IMG/VR virus record: IMGVR_UViG_3300046804_004348
Span: 1-32,716 of that record
Reading direction: 5' to 3' (one strand)
Source of the DNA: a virus
DNA: 32,716 nucleotides
The notes under the pieces were generated by a model. The model was given only the letters and a program-made list of their open reading frames with translations. It ran no database searches and was not told the origin of the DNA. Made by a program: the position numbers and the translations under genes. Of the stretch, positions 16,436 through 24,061 are shown piece after piece; positions within the stretch are counted from its first letter, which is position 1; each line of letters begins with the position of its first letter.

Positions 16436-18701
16436 CTGTAATTACTCCATCGTATCCTACAAAAGCAGTTACTTTTGGTGTAACTACAAAATCAATTTGT
16501 TCATCTTTCATAACAGCGAATATATTACTATTTTTTACGTTATCAAAAACTATTTTCTTTGATAAAGGTACACGAATAAGTTCATCAATCTTACGTGCCA
16601 AAGGTCTAGCACCCATTTTGCTATCGTAACCAACTTCTGCTAGATAATCAACAACCGGCTCACTCAAATTAAGTGTTATATCATGCGCAGTTTTAATTGA
16701 TTTTTTAAGTTCATCAACAAATTTAACTACAATCTTTTTAATTGCCAATTTATCAAGTTTATTAAATTTGCAAATTAAGTCAATTCTGTTTCTAAATTCT
16801 GGTTTAAAAAATTCTTTCATTGCACGTTCATCTTCACCAGTTTTTTCTTGACTACCAAATCCAATAGTATTACGTTCGCTATCACTTGCACCTAAATTAC
16901 TGGTCATGATAATTATACAGTTCTTTGCATTTACTTCTTTACTATTACTTCCTGTGACACGACCTTCATCAAGTAATTGTAAAAAAATATCAAATACTTC
17001 TGGATGTGCCTTTTCAACTTCATCAAACAATAATATTGAATATGGATTCTTACTTAGGTCATTTATGAGTTTACCTCCCCCTAAGCTTCCTTCACCATAA
17101 CCAACATAACCAGGAGGCGCGCCAATTAATTTAGCAACGCTATGCTTTTCACCGTACTCACTCATATCATATTTGAGAAGTGGCATGTCAAGATTTTTAC
17201 TAAGCAACTTAGCAAGTTCAGTTTTACCTGTACCAGTTGGACCTAAGAATAAGAAACTACCAACTGGTTTAGTTTCATTATTAATACCAGCAAAGCTTAC
17301 ATAAACTCGTTCAAGGACTTTATTTACAGCATCATCTTGTCCATACAGCTTATCTTTTACATTTTGTTCAAGATTTTTTACACGATCACTAAAATCATTA
17401 CTTAACTTATCTGCAGGAACGCCTGTAAATCGTTCAACTTGTTCGTAGATAAGTTCTTTAGTAATTTCAGCTTCTTTGTTTTCTAACACTCGCTGTTTTG
17501 CACAAGCTGCATCTAATAAATCAATTGATTTGTCAGGATTTTTTCTGTCATGAATATAACGTGCAGAACAATCTACACTTGCTTCTATAGCCTCTTCAGT
17601 TATTTTTACATTGTGAAAATCATTAAGGCGTTGACTTAAACCGCGTAAAATACGAATAGTGCTATCGTGGCTAGGTTCATCAATGCCAACACGATAGAAT
17701 CTTCTCATTAATGCACGATCTTTTTCAAAACTCTCGTAATACTCTTCCCATGTTGTACTTGCGATAATCTTTAAAGTACCTTTAGTAATAGCAGGTTTTA
17801 TCATGCTTGCAAAATCAATGCTACCGTTATTAGTATTGCCACTACCCTTCATTGTATGTGCTTCATCAATGAATAGAATTGCTTTTTTCTTTGTGTTGAG
17901 TGCATCAATGATATTTTTAATCTTTTCTTCAAAGTCACCTCGATACTTACTCCCTGCGAGTAACATACCAACTTCAAGACTGTACAATTCATGATCTTTC
18001 AGAAATTCAGGTACTGTACCGTCTACAATCATAGTTGCAAGACCTTCTGCAATAGCGGTTTTACCTACACCAGGATCACCTACCATCAATACATTACTCT
18101 TAAATCGTTTAGCAAGTACATTAATAATATCATTAAGTTCAGTGCTACGACCAATTAACGGTTCTAGTTTGCCGTCTATTGCCATTTTTGTTAAATTTAT
18201 TGTAAATTCATCAAGTATTTCATTTGCTTGACTGTCAGTTAAGTTACCTGAATATTCAGCACCTTTATATGTTTTTTGCCAGTGAGGAACAAATTCATTT
18301 TTTGTCATACCGTATTTTAACAAGAAATAATGTGCGTGACTATTATTTTCGCTCATTATGCTTAAGTATAGGTCTACTGTGGTAACGTTTTTTCTTCCAG
18401 TGAATAACACTTGAGTTACACTACGATTAATAACACGCTCTAAACTATTAGTTTTTTTAGGATGAACTTCTTGTCCTTGGTCAATACTCAATACTATTGA
18501 TTTAAGGCTATCCAAATATGCTGTTAGTTCTTTTGATAAATTATCTACATCAATACCAAATTGCTCAGAGCATTTTTTGAATGGTGTGTGTTTCATCAAT
18601 GCGAGTAATAGATGTTCTACTGTGCAATATTCATGGCATTTGTCTTTTGCAATGATTATAGCCTGTTCAATGATTGATTCAATTTCTACAGAACTGTTCA
18701 A
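16428..18701 (-). CDS. clpA: ClpA-like AAA+ protein unfoldase, 757 aa
   Basis: Full-length two-ring Clp/Hsp100 ATPase. Residues 1-145 form the Clp N-domain (HEYCTVEHLLLALMKHTP). AAA-1 has Walker A GDPGVGKT (208-215) and Walker B ILFIDEAH (276-283), with RALMRRF near the arginine finger. AAA-2 has GPTGTGKT (487-494), ILLFDEVE (556-563) and FFKPEFRNRID. There is no long middle coiled coil, so it resembles ClpA (E. coli 758 aa) rather than ClpB. An IGF tripeptide (613-615) sits where ClpA carries its ClpP-docking IGL loop. The start is TTG at 18701, one base after the dnaJ stop, with AAGGA at good spacing; the N-terminal alignment to ClpA supports it. It unfolds proteins with ATP in the cytoplasm, perhaps feeding host ClpP. 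Confidence 0.93.
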   Translation of the reverse strand: MNSSVEIESIIEQAIIIAKDKCHEYCTVEHLLLALMKHTPFKKCSEQFGIDVDNLSKELTAYLDSLKSIVLSIDQGQEVHPKKTNSLERVINRSVTQVLFTGRKNVTTVDLYLSIMSENNSHAHYFLLKYGMTKNEFVPHWQKTYKGAEYSGNLTDSQANEILDEFTINLTKMAIDGKLEPLIGRSTELNDIINVLAKRFKSNVLMVGDPGVGKTAIAEGLATMIVDGTVPEFLKDHELYSLEVGMLLAGSKYRGDFEEKIKNIIDALNTKKKAILFIDEAHTMKGSGNTNNGSIDFASMIKPAITKGTLKIIASTTWEEYYESFEKDRALMRRFYRVGIDEPSHDSTIRILRGLSQRLNDFHNVKITEEAIEASVDCSARYIHDRKNPDKSIDLLDAACAKQRVLENKEAEITKELIYEQVERFTGVPADKLSNDFSDRVKNLEQNVKDKLYGQDDAVNKVLERVYVSFAGINNETKPVGSFLFLGPTGTGKTELAKLLSKNLDMPLLKYDMSEYGEKHSVAKLIGAPPGYVGYGEGSLGGGKLINDLSKNPYSILLFDEVEKAHPEVFDIFLQLLDEGRVTGSNSKEVNAKNCIIIMTSNLGASDSERNTIGFGSQEKTGEDERAMKEFFKPEFRNRIDLICKFNKLDKLAIKKIVVKFVDELKKSIKTAHDITLNLSEPVVDYLAEVGYDSKMGARPLARKIDELIRVPLSKKIVFDNVKNSNIFAVMKDEQIDFVVTPKVTAFVGYDGVITVE

Positions 18702-18702
18702 T

Positions 18703-19500
18703 TTAGTTTCCTTTATTTTTTGATTTCAAAATACTAATAATAACGTCATTGTCTATATTATCAGATACGAATGGTTTAATCAATAACAATTGGTCTCCAT
18801 TATACTGACCGTTTGTAAGACCTTGCCCTGTAATACGTAATGTGGTATTTGGTTGTGTTTTAGGTTTAATAGATACGTTAAATGTTTTACCTGAGATAGT
18901 TTGAAAATCAATAGTCGTTCCAATTATCAAATCTAATACATCGACTTCAATTTCACTTGTCAAGTTTAATCCATTTCTTTGAAATTTAGGATGATCATAT
19001 ATTCTAAATTCTACAATAAGCACTCCGTTTGGAATTAAATTATCATAACGTAACTGTTGTCCGTTTTCTATTCCCTTAGGTATGTCTATTCTAACACTAT
19101 GAGGTCCTGTATTCGTATTAAAATTTAATGTTTGTTGATCACCATTGTAAACTTGTTCAAGTGTTAATGTTACAATAGTTTTATATGTAGGCGCATGATG
19201 ACGATGTCCAAACATTTGACCAAATATATCATCTATATTCATATGTCCTGTTTGGAAACTAAACCCTCCTGGAAAACCACTAAATGAAAATCCTCCACCA
19301 GGGAAACCTCCCCTAGGCATATCGTATTCATTCTTTTTCTGAGGATCGCTTAGTGTTTCGTAAGCAGATTGTATTTCCTGAAACCTAGCAGTATCACCAC
19401 CCTTGTCTGGGTGATGAATACTTGCTAGTCTTTTATAGGCTTGACGAATTTCGTCAGGTGATGCATTTTGATCAATGCCGAGTGTTTTGTAATGGTCCAT
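18703..19500 (-). CDS. dnaJ: DnaJ/CbpA-type Hsp40 co-chaperone, 265 aa
   Basis: The J domain spans about residues 3-60, with the essential HPD motif at 30-32 (HHPDKGGD). A Gly/Phe-rich linker follows (GGFPGGGFSFSGF). The C-terminal substrate-binding region starts YKTIVTLTLEQVYNG and includes a FNVSIKPKTQPN stretch and RITGQGL. The cysteine-rich zinc-finger domain of classical DnaJ is missing, so this is a type-II (CbpA-like) Hsp40, and shorter than the 306-residue CbpA. J proteins stimulate DnaK ATPase and deliver clients; the host DnaK is the expected partner. It is first in a three-gene operon with clpA and the 218-aa gene, behind a sigma70-like promoter. Confidence 0.92.
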   Translation of the reverse strand: MDHYKTLGIDQNASPDEIRQAYKRLASIHHPDKGGDTARFQEIQSAYETLSDPQKKNEYDMPRGGFPGGGFSFSGFPGGFSFQTGHMNIDDIFGQMFGHRHHAPTYKTIVTLTLEQVYNGDQQTLNFNTNTGPHSVRIDIPKGIENGQQLRYDNLIPNGVLIVEFRIYDHPKFQRNGLNLTSEIEVDVLDLIIGTTIDFQTISGKTFNVSIKPKTQPNTTLRITGQGLTNGQYNGDQLLLIKPFVSDNIDNDVIISILKSKNKGN

Positions 19501-19505
19501 GATTG

Positions 19506-19533
19506 ATTATAACACGCTTTCGTTATTAATCAA
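19506..19533 (-). promoter_or_regulatory. Sigma70-like promoter of the dnaJ-clpA operon
   Basis: On the minus strand TTGATT (19533-19528) and a perfect TATAAT (19511-19506) are 16 bases apart, ending five bases before the dnaJ ATG. A second word, CATAAATA, lies immediately upstream (19542-19535) and could provide late expression. The -10 so close to the ATG implies a very short leader or a later start. Confidence 0.6.
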
Positions 19534-19534
19534 A

Positions 19535-19542
19535 TATTTATG
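19535..19542 (-). promoter_or_regulatory. Possible late promoter CATAAATA before dnaJ
   Basis: CATAAATA on the minus strand, 34 bases before the dnaJ ATG and overlapping the region just after the holin stop. It matches seven of eight bases of the GATAAATA word. Together with the TATAAT/TTGATT pair it suggests dual control. Confidence 0.45.
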
Positions 19543-19543
19543 G

Positions 19544-20071
19544 TTACGCTGCTCCAGCTACTTTTTCTTTTGTGCGACCGTATGCTGCGATACCTAGAAC
19601 TGCACCCATTGCAATATGATATAAACCTGCACCTTGTAATGTCAATGGTTGCCACTGACTTGTCACTTGACCATTACTCAATGCTTGTAATAATGACCAA
19701 AGTATTGGAAATACTACAAAGTCTGCAGTACAAGTCATCATATACACCCAACCCATAACTGGACGCCATTTTTTGTTAATCCAATCTGTAGCATCTTTAT
19801 CTAGTGCTACTGTTGATTCACCACCTTCACTCATTGCGCCGCCGCCACTCTTTAGTGACTCTCCTTGATTTTGTACAATTTGTACATTATTATTTGGCAT
19901 ACTTGCTCCTGTATTCATAAATGCAGGCGATGCTTGTGCTGGTGCACCAAAACTACTACCTGCGGGTATTTGGCTAATTGTTGGATCATTCGCCATTGCT
20001 GTATGATGTTCATCATTTGAACCAAATGGATTTTCTCCATTTGCTTTTCTTGCTAATAATGTTGTTCCCAT
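19544..20071 (-). CDS. Probable holin (three-TM type), 175 aa
   Basis: The N-terminal 85 residues are polar, rich in Asn, Ser, Gly and Ala, and probably disordered. Residues about 90-175 contain NKKWRPVMGWVYMMTCTADF, then VVFPILWSLLQAL and LYHIAMGAVLGIAAYGRTKEK. The W-R-P motif before the first hydrophobic helix, the acidic ADF in it, and a last helix ending in RTKEK match the '3TM holin' type known from gene-transfer agents and marine phages. A holin opens the inner membrane so the endolysin (here at 30295-29678) can reach the wall. A GGAG sequence precedes the ATG. It is last in a unit with the 209-aa and 180-aa genes. Confidence 0.68.
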   Translation of the reverse strand: MGTTLLARKANGENPFGSNDEHHTAMANDPTISQIPAGSSFGAPAQASPAFMNTGASMPNNNVQIVQNQGESLKSGGGAMSEGGESTVALDKDATDWINKKWRPVMGWVYMMTCTADFVVFPILWSLLQALSNGQVTSQWQPLTLQGAGLYHIAMGAVLGIAAYGRTKEKVAGAA

Positions 20072-20080
20072 GTTTGCTCC

Positions 20081-20623
20081 TTATAATCCTGCCATTGCTT
20101 TGAAAGCTTTAACTGCTGAATCTTGTTCTGTGTAAATTTTATGAGGTTCTATTCCTGATAATTCACGCATCTCGTTTAAATCAGTTTCATTTTCTTTACT
20201 TTGTCTATAAAGATGAGGCGAAATTATTATGTTTGTTTTTAATTCATTTATGTCTGCCCCTATTTCTGTTTCATTTATTTTTATAGTCCAATCAGCTAAT
20301 TCTAAATTTGTAAGTGTTTCTAAATCTTCAAGTATTTCGATCACTCTTTCGGGAACTTTACTTCTTCTTTCCATTTCAACAAAAACTATATGTTTTCCTC
20401 TACTGACTTCCCCTTTACTTACCTGAGCATCAAGTACAAAATCATACCCCTTTTCAAACCAACTTGCTAAATCTTCGCTTGCTTCTTTCCCCTTTACTGT
20501 AAATGCAAGGGTAACAGTTTCGTCATCACTTCCAGTTTTCGCTTCATATTCATCAATTGAAAGCACAGGAAATATTTGACGTACAAAGTCTTTATAATCT
20601 ATTCCCTCAGTTAACTTGTTCAT
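20081..20623 (-). CDS. Conserved phage protein of unknown function, 180 aa
   Basis: Not recognised as a named family. It is soluble and acidic. Residues 10-80 carry IFPVLSIDEYEAKTGSDDE, LAFTVKGKEA and KGYDFVLDAQVSKGEVS, then KHIVFVEMERRSKVPERVIE. The end (MRELSGIEPHKIYTEQ) is helical. The compact alpha/beta pattern suggests a structural or accessory protein. It starts in an ATGA overlap with the 209-aa gene, and I recall the two as a recurring pair in marine T4-like genomes. Late promoters upstream suggest a virion or assembly role. Confidence 0.6.
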   Translation of the reverse strand: MNKLTEGIDYKDFVRQIFPVLSIDEYEAKTGSDDETVTLAFTVKGKEASEDLASWFEKGYDFVLDAQVSKGEVSRGKHIVFVEMERRSKVPERVIEILEDLETLTNLELADWTIKINETEIGADINELKTNIIISPHLYRQSKENETDLNEMRELSGIEPHKIYTEQDSAVKAFKAMAGL

Positions 20624-21249
20624 ACTGGTGCTCCTGGCATAGGTGCAGCCATTGGACCTGGCATTGGACCAGCTGCTGGCATAGGACCTCCCATGCCTCC
20701 TAAATCTTGATTAAGTTGATCGTCCTGCTTTGTTTCTTTATCGTAATCCTGTTCGTATGCCTCATCGAGTTCGTCCAAATCAATAGTTTGATCTGCTAAA
20801 TCAATCGATCCTTCACGTATTTCATTCATTAACTGTTTTGGCATTTCAATACGAACTAACCAAACTTTTCTTTTAATCATTTTAGGATAATGTGTTCCCG
20901 GTTTGTAATCGTCCGGCGTTTCGATTCTAATAGGTACTTCAATTTCAGTTTTTTTAAAATGCACTGAACATCCTATTCCAATGAGTCGTTTTCCCCCTCT
21001 AGGATCTGGCATTAATCTAAGTGGGTACATAAAAACACAAGCTACACTATATTTTTTAATGTCGGGACCATCAACTAACTCCCCTAAATCCCAGTTTTTA
21101 AATGCATATAAGTCAGCTTCATCCAAAACACGCTCAAAATCTAACAAGGTTGACATTGATCCGTCGCTAGTATAGATACCCTTAATTGTATCTATTATGC
21201 TTACATAATCAAGGTCTTTAAAAAATTCGGTTGCTGGTAATTTTTTCAT
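20620..21249 (-). CDS. Conserved phage protein with Pro/Met-rich tail, 209 aa
   Basis: Function not recognised. The body is alpha/beta and contains LRLMPDPRGGKRLIGIGCSV, then FKKTEIEVPIRIETPDDY and KVWLVRIEMPKQL. Acidic residues cluster at about 150-175. The last 30 residues are a Gly/Pro/Met/Ala tail (GPMPAAGPMPGPMAAPMPG) that is probably disordered. A GATAAATA word lies only seven bases before the ATG and a second one 62 bases before, so this gene leads a late unit that continues into the 180-aa protein and the holin. The partner could be a capsid or baseplate component; there is no direct evidence. Confidence 0.6.
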   Translation of the reverse strand: MKKLPATEFFKDLDYVSIIDTIKGIYTSDGSMSTLLDFERVLDEADLYAFKNWDLGELVDGPDIKKYSVACVFMYPLRLMPDPRGGKRLIGIGCSVHFKKTEIEVPIRIETPDDYKPGTHYPKMIKRKVWLVRIEMPKQLMNEIREGSIDLADQTIDLDELDEAYEQDYDKETKQDDQLNQDLGGMGGPMPAAGPMPGPMAAPMPGAPV

Positions 21250-21256
21250 AGTATTG

Positions 21257-21264
21257 TATTTATC
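21257..21264 (-). promoter_or_regulatory. Late promoter GATAAATA, proximal copy
   Basis: GATAAATA on the minus strand, seven bases before the ATG of the 209-aa gene, in the 128-base divergent gap with phoH. Taken with T4 spacing, the RNA would start about two bases before the ATG. Confidence 0.6.
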
Positions 21265-21311
21265 AAGGAAGGGAGTTACTTCTGGAATGTAAAATCTGCT
21301 GGACAGCTTAA

Positions 21312-21319
21312 TATTTATC
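21312..21319 (-). promoter_or_regulatory. Late promoter GATAAATA, distal copy
   Basis: A second GATAAATA on the minus strand in the same gap, 48 bases behind the first. It would give a normal leader of about 56 bases for the 209-aa gene, so it may be the main promoter. Confidence 0.55.
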
Positions 21320-21377
21320 TACATACGCTGCACAATAAGTGTATTAATTAATAACTTAATCTAGTCTTTAAATAAAG

Positions 21378-22187
21378 ATGAGTCAAGTACTCATTTCACA
21401 TAGGAGAAGCAACTTGAGCAAAAGAAAGACTGGAGCTTTAAGAAAAGCAGATGCAAGAATGACTAACACTAAAAAACACACAGACCAAACTTTCTACATG
21501 AATGAATCGAAAACAATACAATTCGACACACTCAGACCCAAAAAAACCTCCGTATTACAATTAGTACCCAAATCCGTCAATCAAGAAAAGTATATTTTAG
21601 AATTGTTAAACCCTCAAACCTATATAGTAATAGGGACAGGGCCAGCTGGGACGGGAAAAACTTATCTAGCAATGCTTGCAGCAATTAAGGCTCTTAAATT
21701 ACAGCAGGTTGACAAGATTTTACTTACAAGACCAGCTGTTGGGGTAGATGATGAAAAGCATGGATTTTTACCAGGTGATATTAATGCTAAAATGGAACCT
21801 TGGACTAGACCACTTTTTGACGTATTACGTGAATTTTATACAGCTAAGGAAATAGCCCACATGCTAGATGAACAAATCATAGAGATTGCACCTCTAGCCT
21901 TTTGTCGAGGACGAAATTTCAAAAACAGCTATGTGATATTAGACGAATCTCAAAACTGTACTCCAAACCAACTTAAAATGATAATGACTAGAATTGGAAT
22001 AGGAACAAAGATAGTTATTACAGGAGATATTGAACAAACAGATAGAAAAAAACCAGATAATGGATTGCTTGATCTGCAAAAAAGATTAGAAGTTAGACCA
22101 GTTACTGGCATTGAAGTTTGTTATTTTGATTACAAAGATGTTCAAAGACATCATATAATTGAACATGTACTAGATATGTACAAGTAA
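21378..22187 (+). CDS. phoH: PhoH-like ATPase, 269 aa
   Basis: The only plus-strand gene. Walker A is GPAGTGKT (88-95), followed by KILLTRPAVGVDDEKHGFLP. This is the PhoH-specific 'TRP...E..GFLPGD' signature. Walker B is YVILDESQN (184-192), then TRIGIGTKIVITGDIEQTD. The length fits the PhoH core. The first 45 residues are a basic lead. PhoH is a P-loop NTPase related to the superfamily-1 helicase core. It is widespread in marine phages, where its RNA- or phosphate-related role is unsettled. The gene stands alone, diverges from the 209-aa late gene, and ends in a terminator shared with the converging replication block. I see no convincing sigma70 promoter upstream. Confidence 0.93.
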   Translation: MSQVLISHRRSNLSKRKTGALRKADARMTNTKKHTDQTFYMNESKTIQFDTLRPKKTSVLQLVPKSVNQEKYILELLNPQTYIVIGTGPAGTGKTYLAMLAAIKALKLQQVDKILLTRPAVGVDDEKHGFLPGDINAKMEPWTRPLFDVLREFYTAKEIAHMLDEQIIEIAPLAFCRGRNFKNSYVILDESQNCTPNQLKMIMTRIGIGTKIVITGDIEQTDRKKPDNGLLDLQKRLEVRPVTGIEVCYFDYKDVQRHHIIEHVLDMYK

Positions 22188-22212
22188 AAAAGGGAGATTA
22201 TTCTCCCTTTTT
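22186..22212. terminator. Bidirectional intrinsic terminator between phoH and the replication block
   Basis: An 11-bp stem (A-run plus GGGAGA, loop TTAT, TCTCCC plus T-run) with A/T runs on both flanks lies between converging genes. It overlaps the end of phoH and the last codons of the 85-aa gene. It should work in both directions. Confidence 0.85.
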
Positions 22213-22455
22213 ATTTAAATCCTCAAGATTTTGAATAATTGTTGGATACACTTTTTTATAGTATTCAATGATTGTCTCCCAATCTGTATCCATTTTTTTG
22301 CCTTCAATTAAGCAACGATCTACACTACGTTCTTTAAAATCTAAAATAATGTTGCAGGTTTGAATATCAGATGTACGTAAATTTTTTACTACAGAAGCTT
22401 CCTCATCTATTTGCCCACCTGCTTTTCTTTTAAAAGTAATTAAAAAATATCTCAA
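22198..22455 (-). CDS. Conserved small phage protein after gp44, 85 aa
   Basis: A small soluble protein: RYFLITFKRKAGGQIDEE, then NIILDFKERSVDRCLIEGK and IIEYYKKVYPTIIQNLEDL. I recall close relatives in marine T4-like phages but no function. It sits where gp62, the small clamp-loader subunit, follows gene 44 in T4, but it is less than half the length of gp62 and I see no shared pattern. The start is TTG at 22455, overlapping the gp44 stop as TTGA; no ATG is available upstream. The last codons lie in the bidirectional terminator. Confidence 0.6.
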   Translation of the reverse strand: MRYFLITFKRKAGGQIDEEASVVKNLRTSDIQTCNIILDFKERSVDRCLIEGKKMDTDWETIIEYYKKVYPTIIQNLEDLNKKGE

Positions 22456-23375
22456 TTTGTCAACTCCGCTAGTGTGGCTGCTAAGTTGATTTCTGGAATG
22501 CCAACCATAGATAAATTTACCAAACCATTTCTAATTTTTATAATTGCAGCGTCACGTGTTTCATGAGTTTCGCCCCATAAATCTAAATTATTGTACATCC
22601 AACGATATATATCCTCTAATCTAGTTGGATACATATCTAGGTATTGCATGAGCTCCTGACGACCTTCTAATATCTTTCCTTGTTTAAAAAGTGTTGTAGC
22701 CTTAATTAGTAAATCGTTTTCAGTATTACCTACTTCTTGTATGGTAGCAAGTTTACCGGTACCACTATTTACTTGTAATTGATTTAAACACTTTCTTAAA
22801 TCAGGGTAAGTTGCACGAACATATGTATCCAGCACATCAATATCAAAATCAATTGATTCATTAAGCAAAACTGTAGCCGCACGTGCGGTAAATTCTGCTA
22901 AATCTGTTTTACTTATATGAACTTGATGGCATCGACTTTTAAGTGCTGGAATAATACGATATTCATAATTGCAAGTAAGCACGAATCTACATGTTTGATG
23001 ATACGTTTCCATATCACTACGCAATGCAGCTTGACCCTGTGGTGTCAAATAATCAGCCTCGTCAAGTAAAACAATTTTAAATTGTCCAAAGGGCATTGTT
23101 TGTGCGAATCCTAATATTTTATTTCGCACAACATCTACACTGTTTTCTCGACTGGCATTAATTTCAAGTACATCGTATTCACTTACATCAAGTTCATTTA
23201 TCAAAACTTTTGCTAGTGTTGTTTTACCTGTACCTGGGTCACCACTGAATAATAGATGAGGGATAGATTCATCTTTAATCCAACCTACCACTTGCTCTTT
23301 TTGTTTACTGTCAACAAAAACATATTCATCAACAGATTTAGGACGATACTTTTCTACCCAAAGTGTATTCTTCAT
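22452..23375 (-). CDS. 44: Sliding-clamp loader large subunit, gp44-like, 307 aa
   Basis: AAA+ clamp-loader ATPase. It opens NTLWVEKYRPKSVDEYVF, the standard RFC/gp44 start. Walker A is GDPGTGKT (45-52), Walker B LLDEAD (103-108), and the SRC arginine-finger motif is at 147-149 (KSRCHQVHI). The remaining 150 residues form the collar. Length is close to T4 gp44 (319 aa). It works as a multi-subunit ring with gp62 to load the gp45 clamp at the primer-template; neither gp62 nor gp45 is visible beside it. The start overlaps the previous gene by ATGA, and its own stop overlaps the 85-aa TTG start. Confidence 0.94.
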   Translation of the reverse strand: MKNTLWVEKYRPKSVDEYVFVDSKQKEQVVGWIKDESIPHLLFSGDPGTGKTTLAKVLINELDVSEYDVLEINASRENSVDVVRNKILGFAQTMPFGQFKIVLLDEADYLTPQGQAALRSDMETYHQTCRFVLTCNYEYRIIPALKSRCHQVHISKTDLAEFTARAATVLLNESIDFDIDVLDTYVRATYPDLRKCLNQLQVNSGTGKLATIQEVGNTENDLLIKATTLFKQGKILEGRQELMQYLDMYPTRLEDIYRWMYNNLDLWGETHETRDAAIIKIRNGLVNLSMVGIPEINLAATLAELTN

Positions 23376-24049
23376 TCTTTACGATCACCAAAAAGTTGTA
23401 ATAAACTAAGAAATATATTAATAAAATCTAGATACAATGTCAATGCTCCTAATATCTCACATTTACCATCGTTCTCTACACTTATCATTTCACGAATTTT
23501 TTGCGTATCATATGCAGTCAATCCAGTAAAGATTAACACTGCAATTGCACTAATAACCATTTGTACAACCGTACTACCAACAAATATATTTACGATGCTG
23601 GCGATAATAATCGCAATCAATCCTATAAATAAGAATTGACCAAAGCTCTCTAAACTTCGTTTGGTGAAATATCCATACACACTCATGCAAACGAATAAGA
23701 TAGATGCACCAAAGAATGCACTGACTATTGACCCGATTGTATAAATTACGAATATTGTCGCAAAACTTAATCCCATTAATGCTGCAAATCCATGCAGTGC
23801 AAAAGTAGCTTGCGTTTTGTCCATCTTATCTTGTAGAAATGTGATAGCTAAAATTGCTGCTAATGGAGCAAATATAACAAGCCATTTAAGAGGTGTTGCA
23901 AAAAGTAATTGCATTAGTGGCGGTGACGTAGAAACTAAAAAACTAACTCCCATAGAGTTAATCACTGCCAATGACATTTGATTGTACACACGACCCATAG
24001 CAGAATTAATTTGCTCTGCTGTTCTATACATTGTATCTGCGTAAAACAT
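23372..24049 (-). CDS. Bax-inhibitor-1 / YccA-like membrane protein, 225 aa
   Basis: An integral membrane protein with about seven hydrophobic helices. The BI-1 family pattern is visible: an INSAMGRVYNQMSLAV start, CMSVYGYFTKRSLESFGQFL in the middle, and FTGLTAYDTQKIREM near the end. The last part ends in a short charged tail. Bacterial relatives include YccA, which binds and inhibits the FtsH protease, and calcium-leak channels such as YetJ. A phage copy could protect phage membrane proteins or modulate FtsH; this is inferred. GGAG lies 10 bases before the ATG. The stop overlaps gene 44 (ATGA), putting a host-physiology gene inside the replication block. Confidence 0.85.
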   Translation of the reverse strand: MFYADTMYRTAEQINSAMGRVYNQMSLAVINSMGVSFLVSTSPPLMQLLFATPLKWLVIFAPLAAILAITFLQDKMDKTQATFALHGFAALMGLSFATIFVIYTIGSIVSAFFGASILFVCMSVYGYFTKRSLESFGQFLFIGLIAIIIASIVNIFVGSTVVQMVISAIAVLIFTGLTAYDTQKIREMISVENDGKCEILGALTLYLDFINIFLSLLQLFGDRKE

Positions 24050-24061
24050 AAAAAAATCTCC

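Noticed and set aside
21320-21377. Sigma70 promoter for phoH
   Set aside because: Several TATTAA/TAATCT-like -10 words exist, but none has a -35 at acceptable spacing. The region is too AT-rich to choose.
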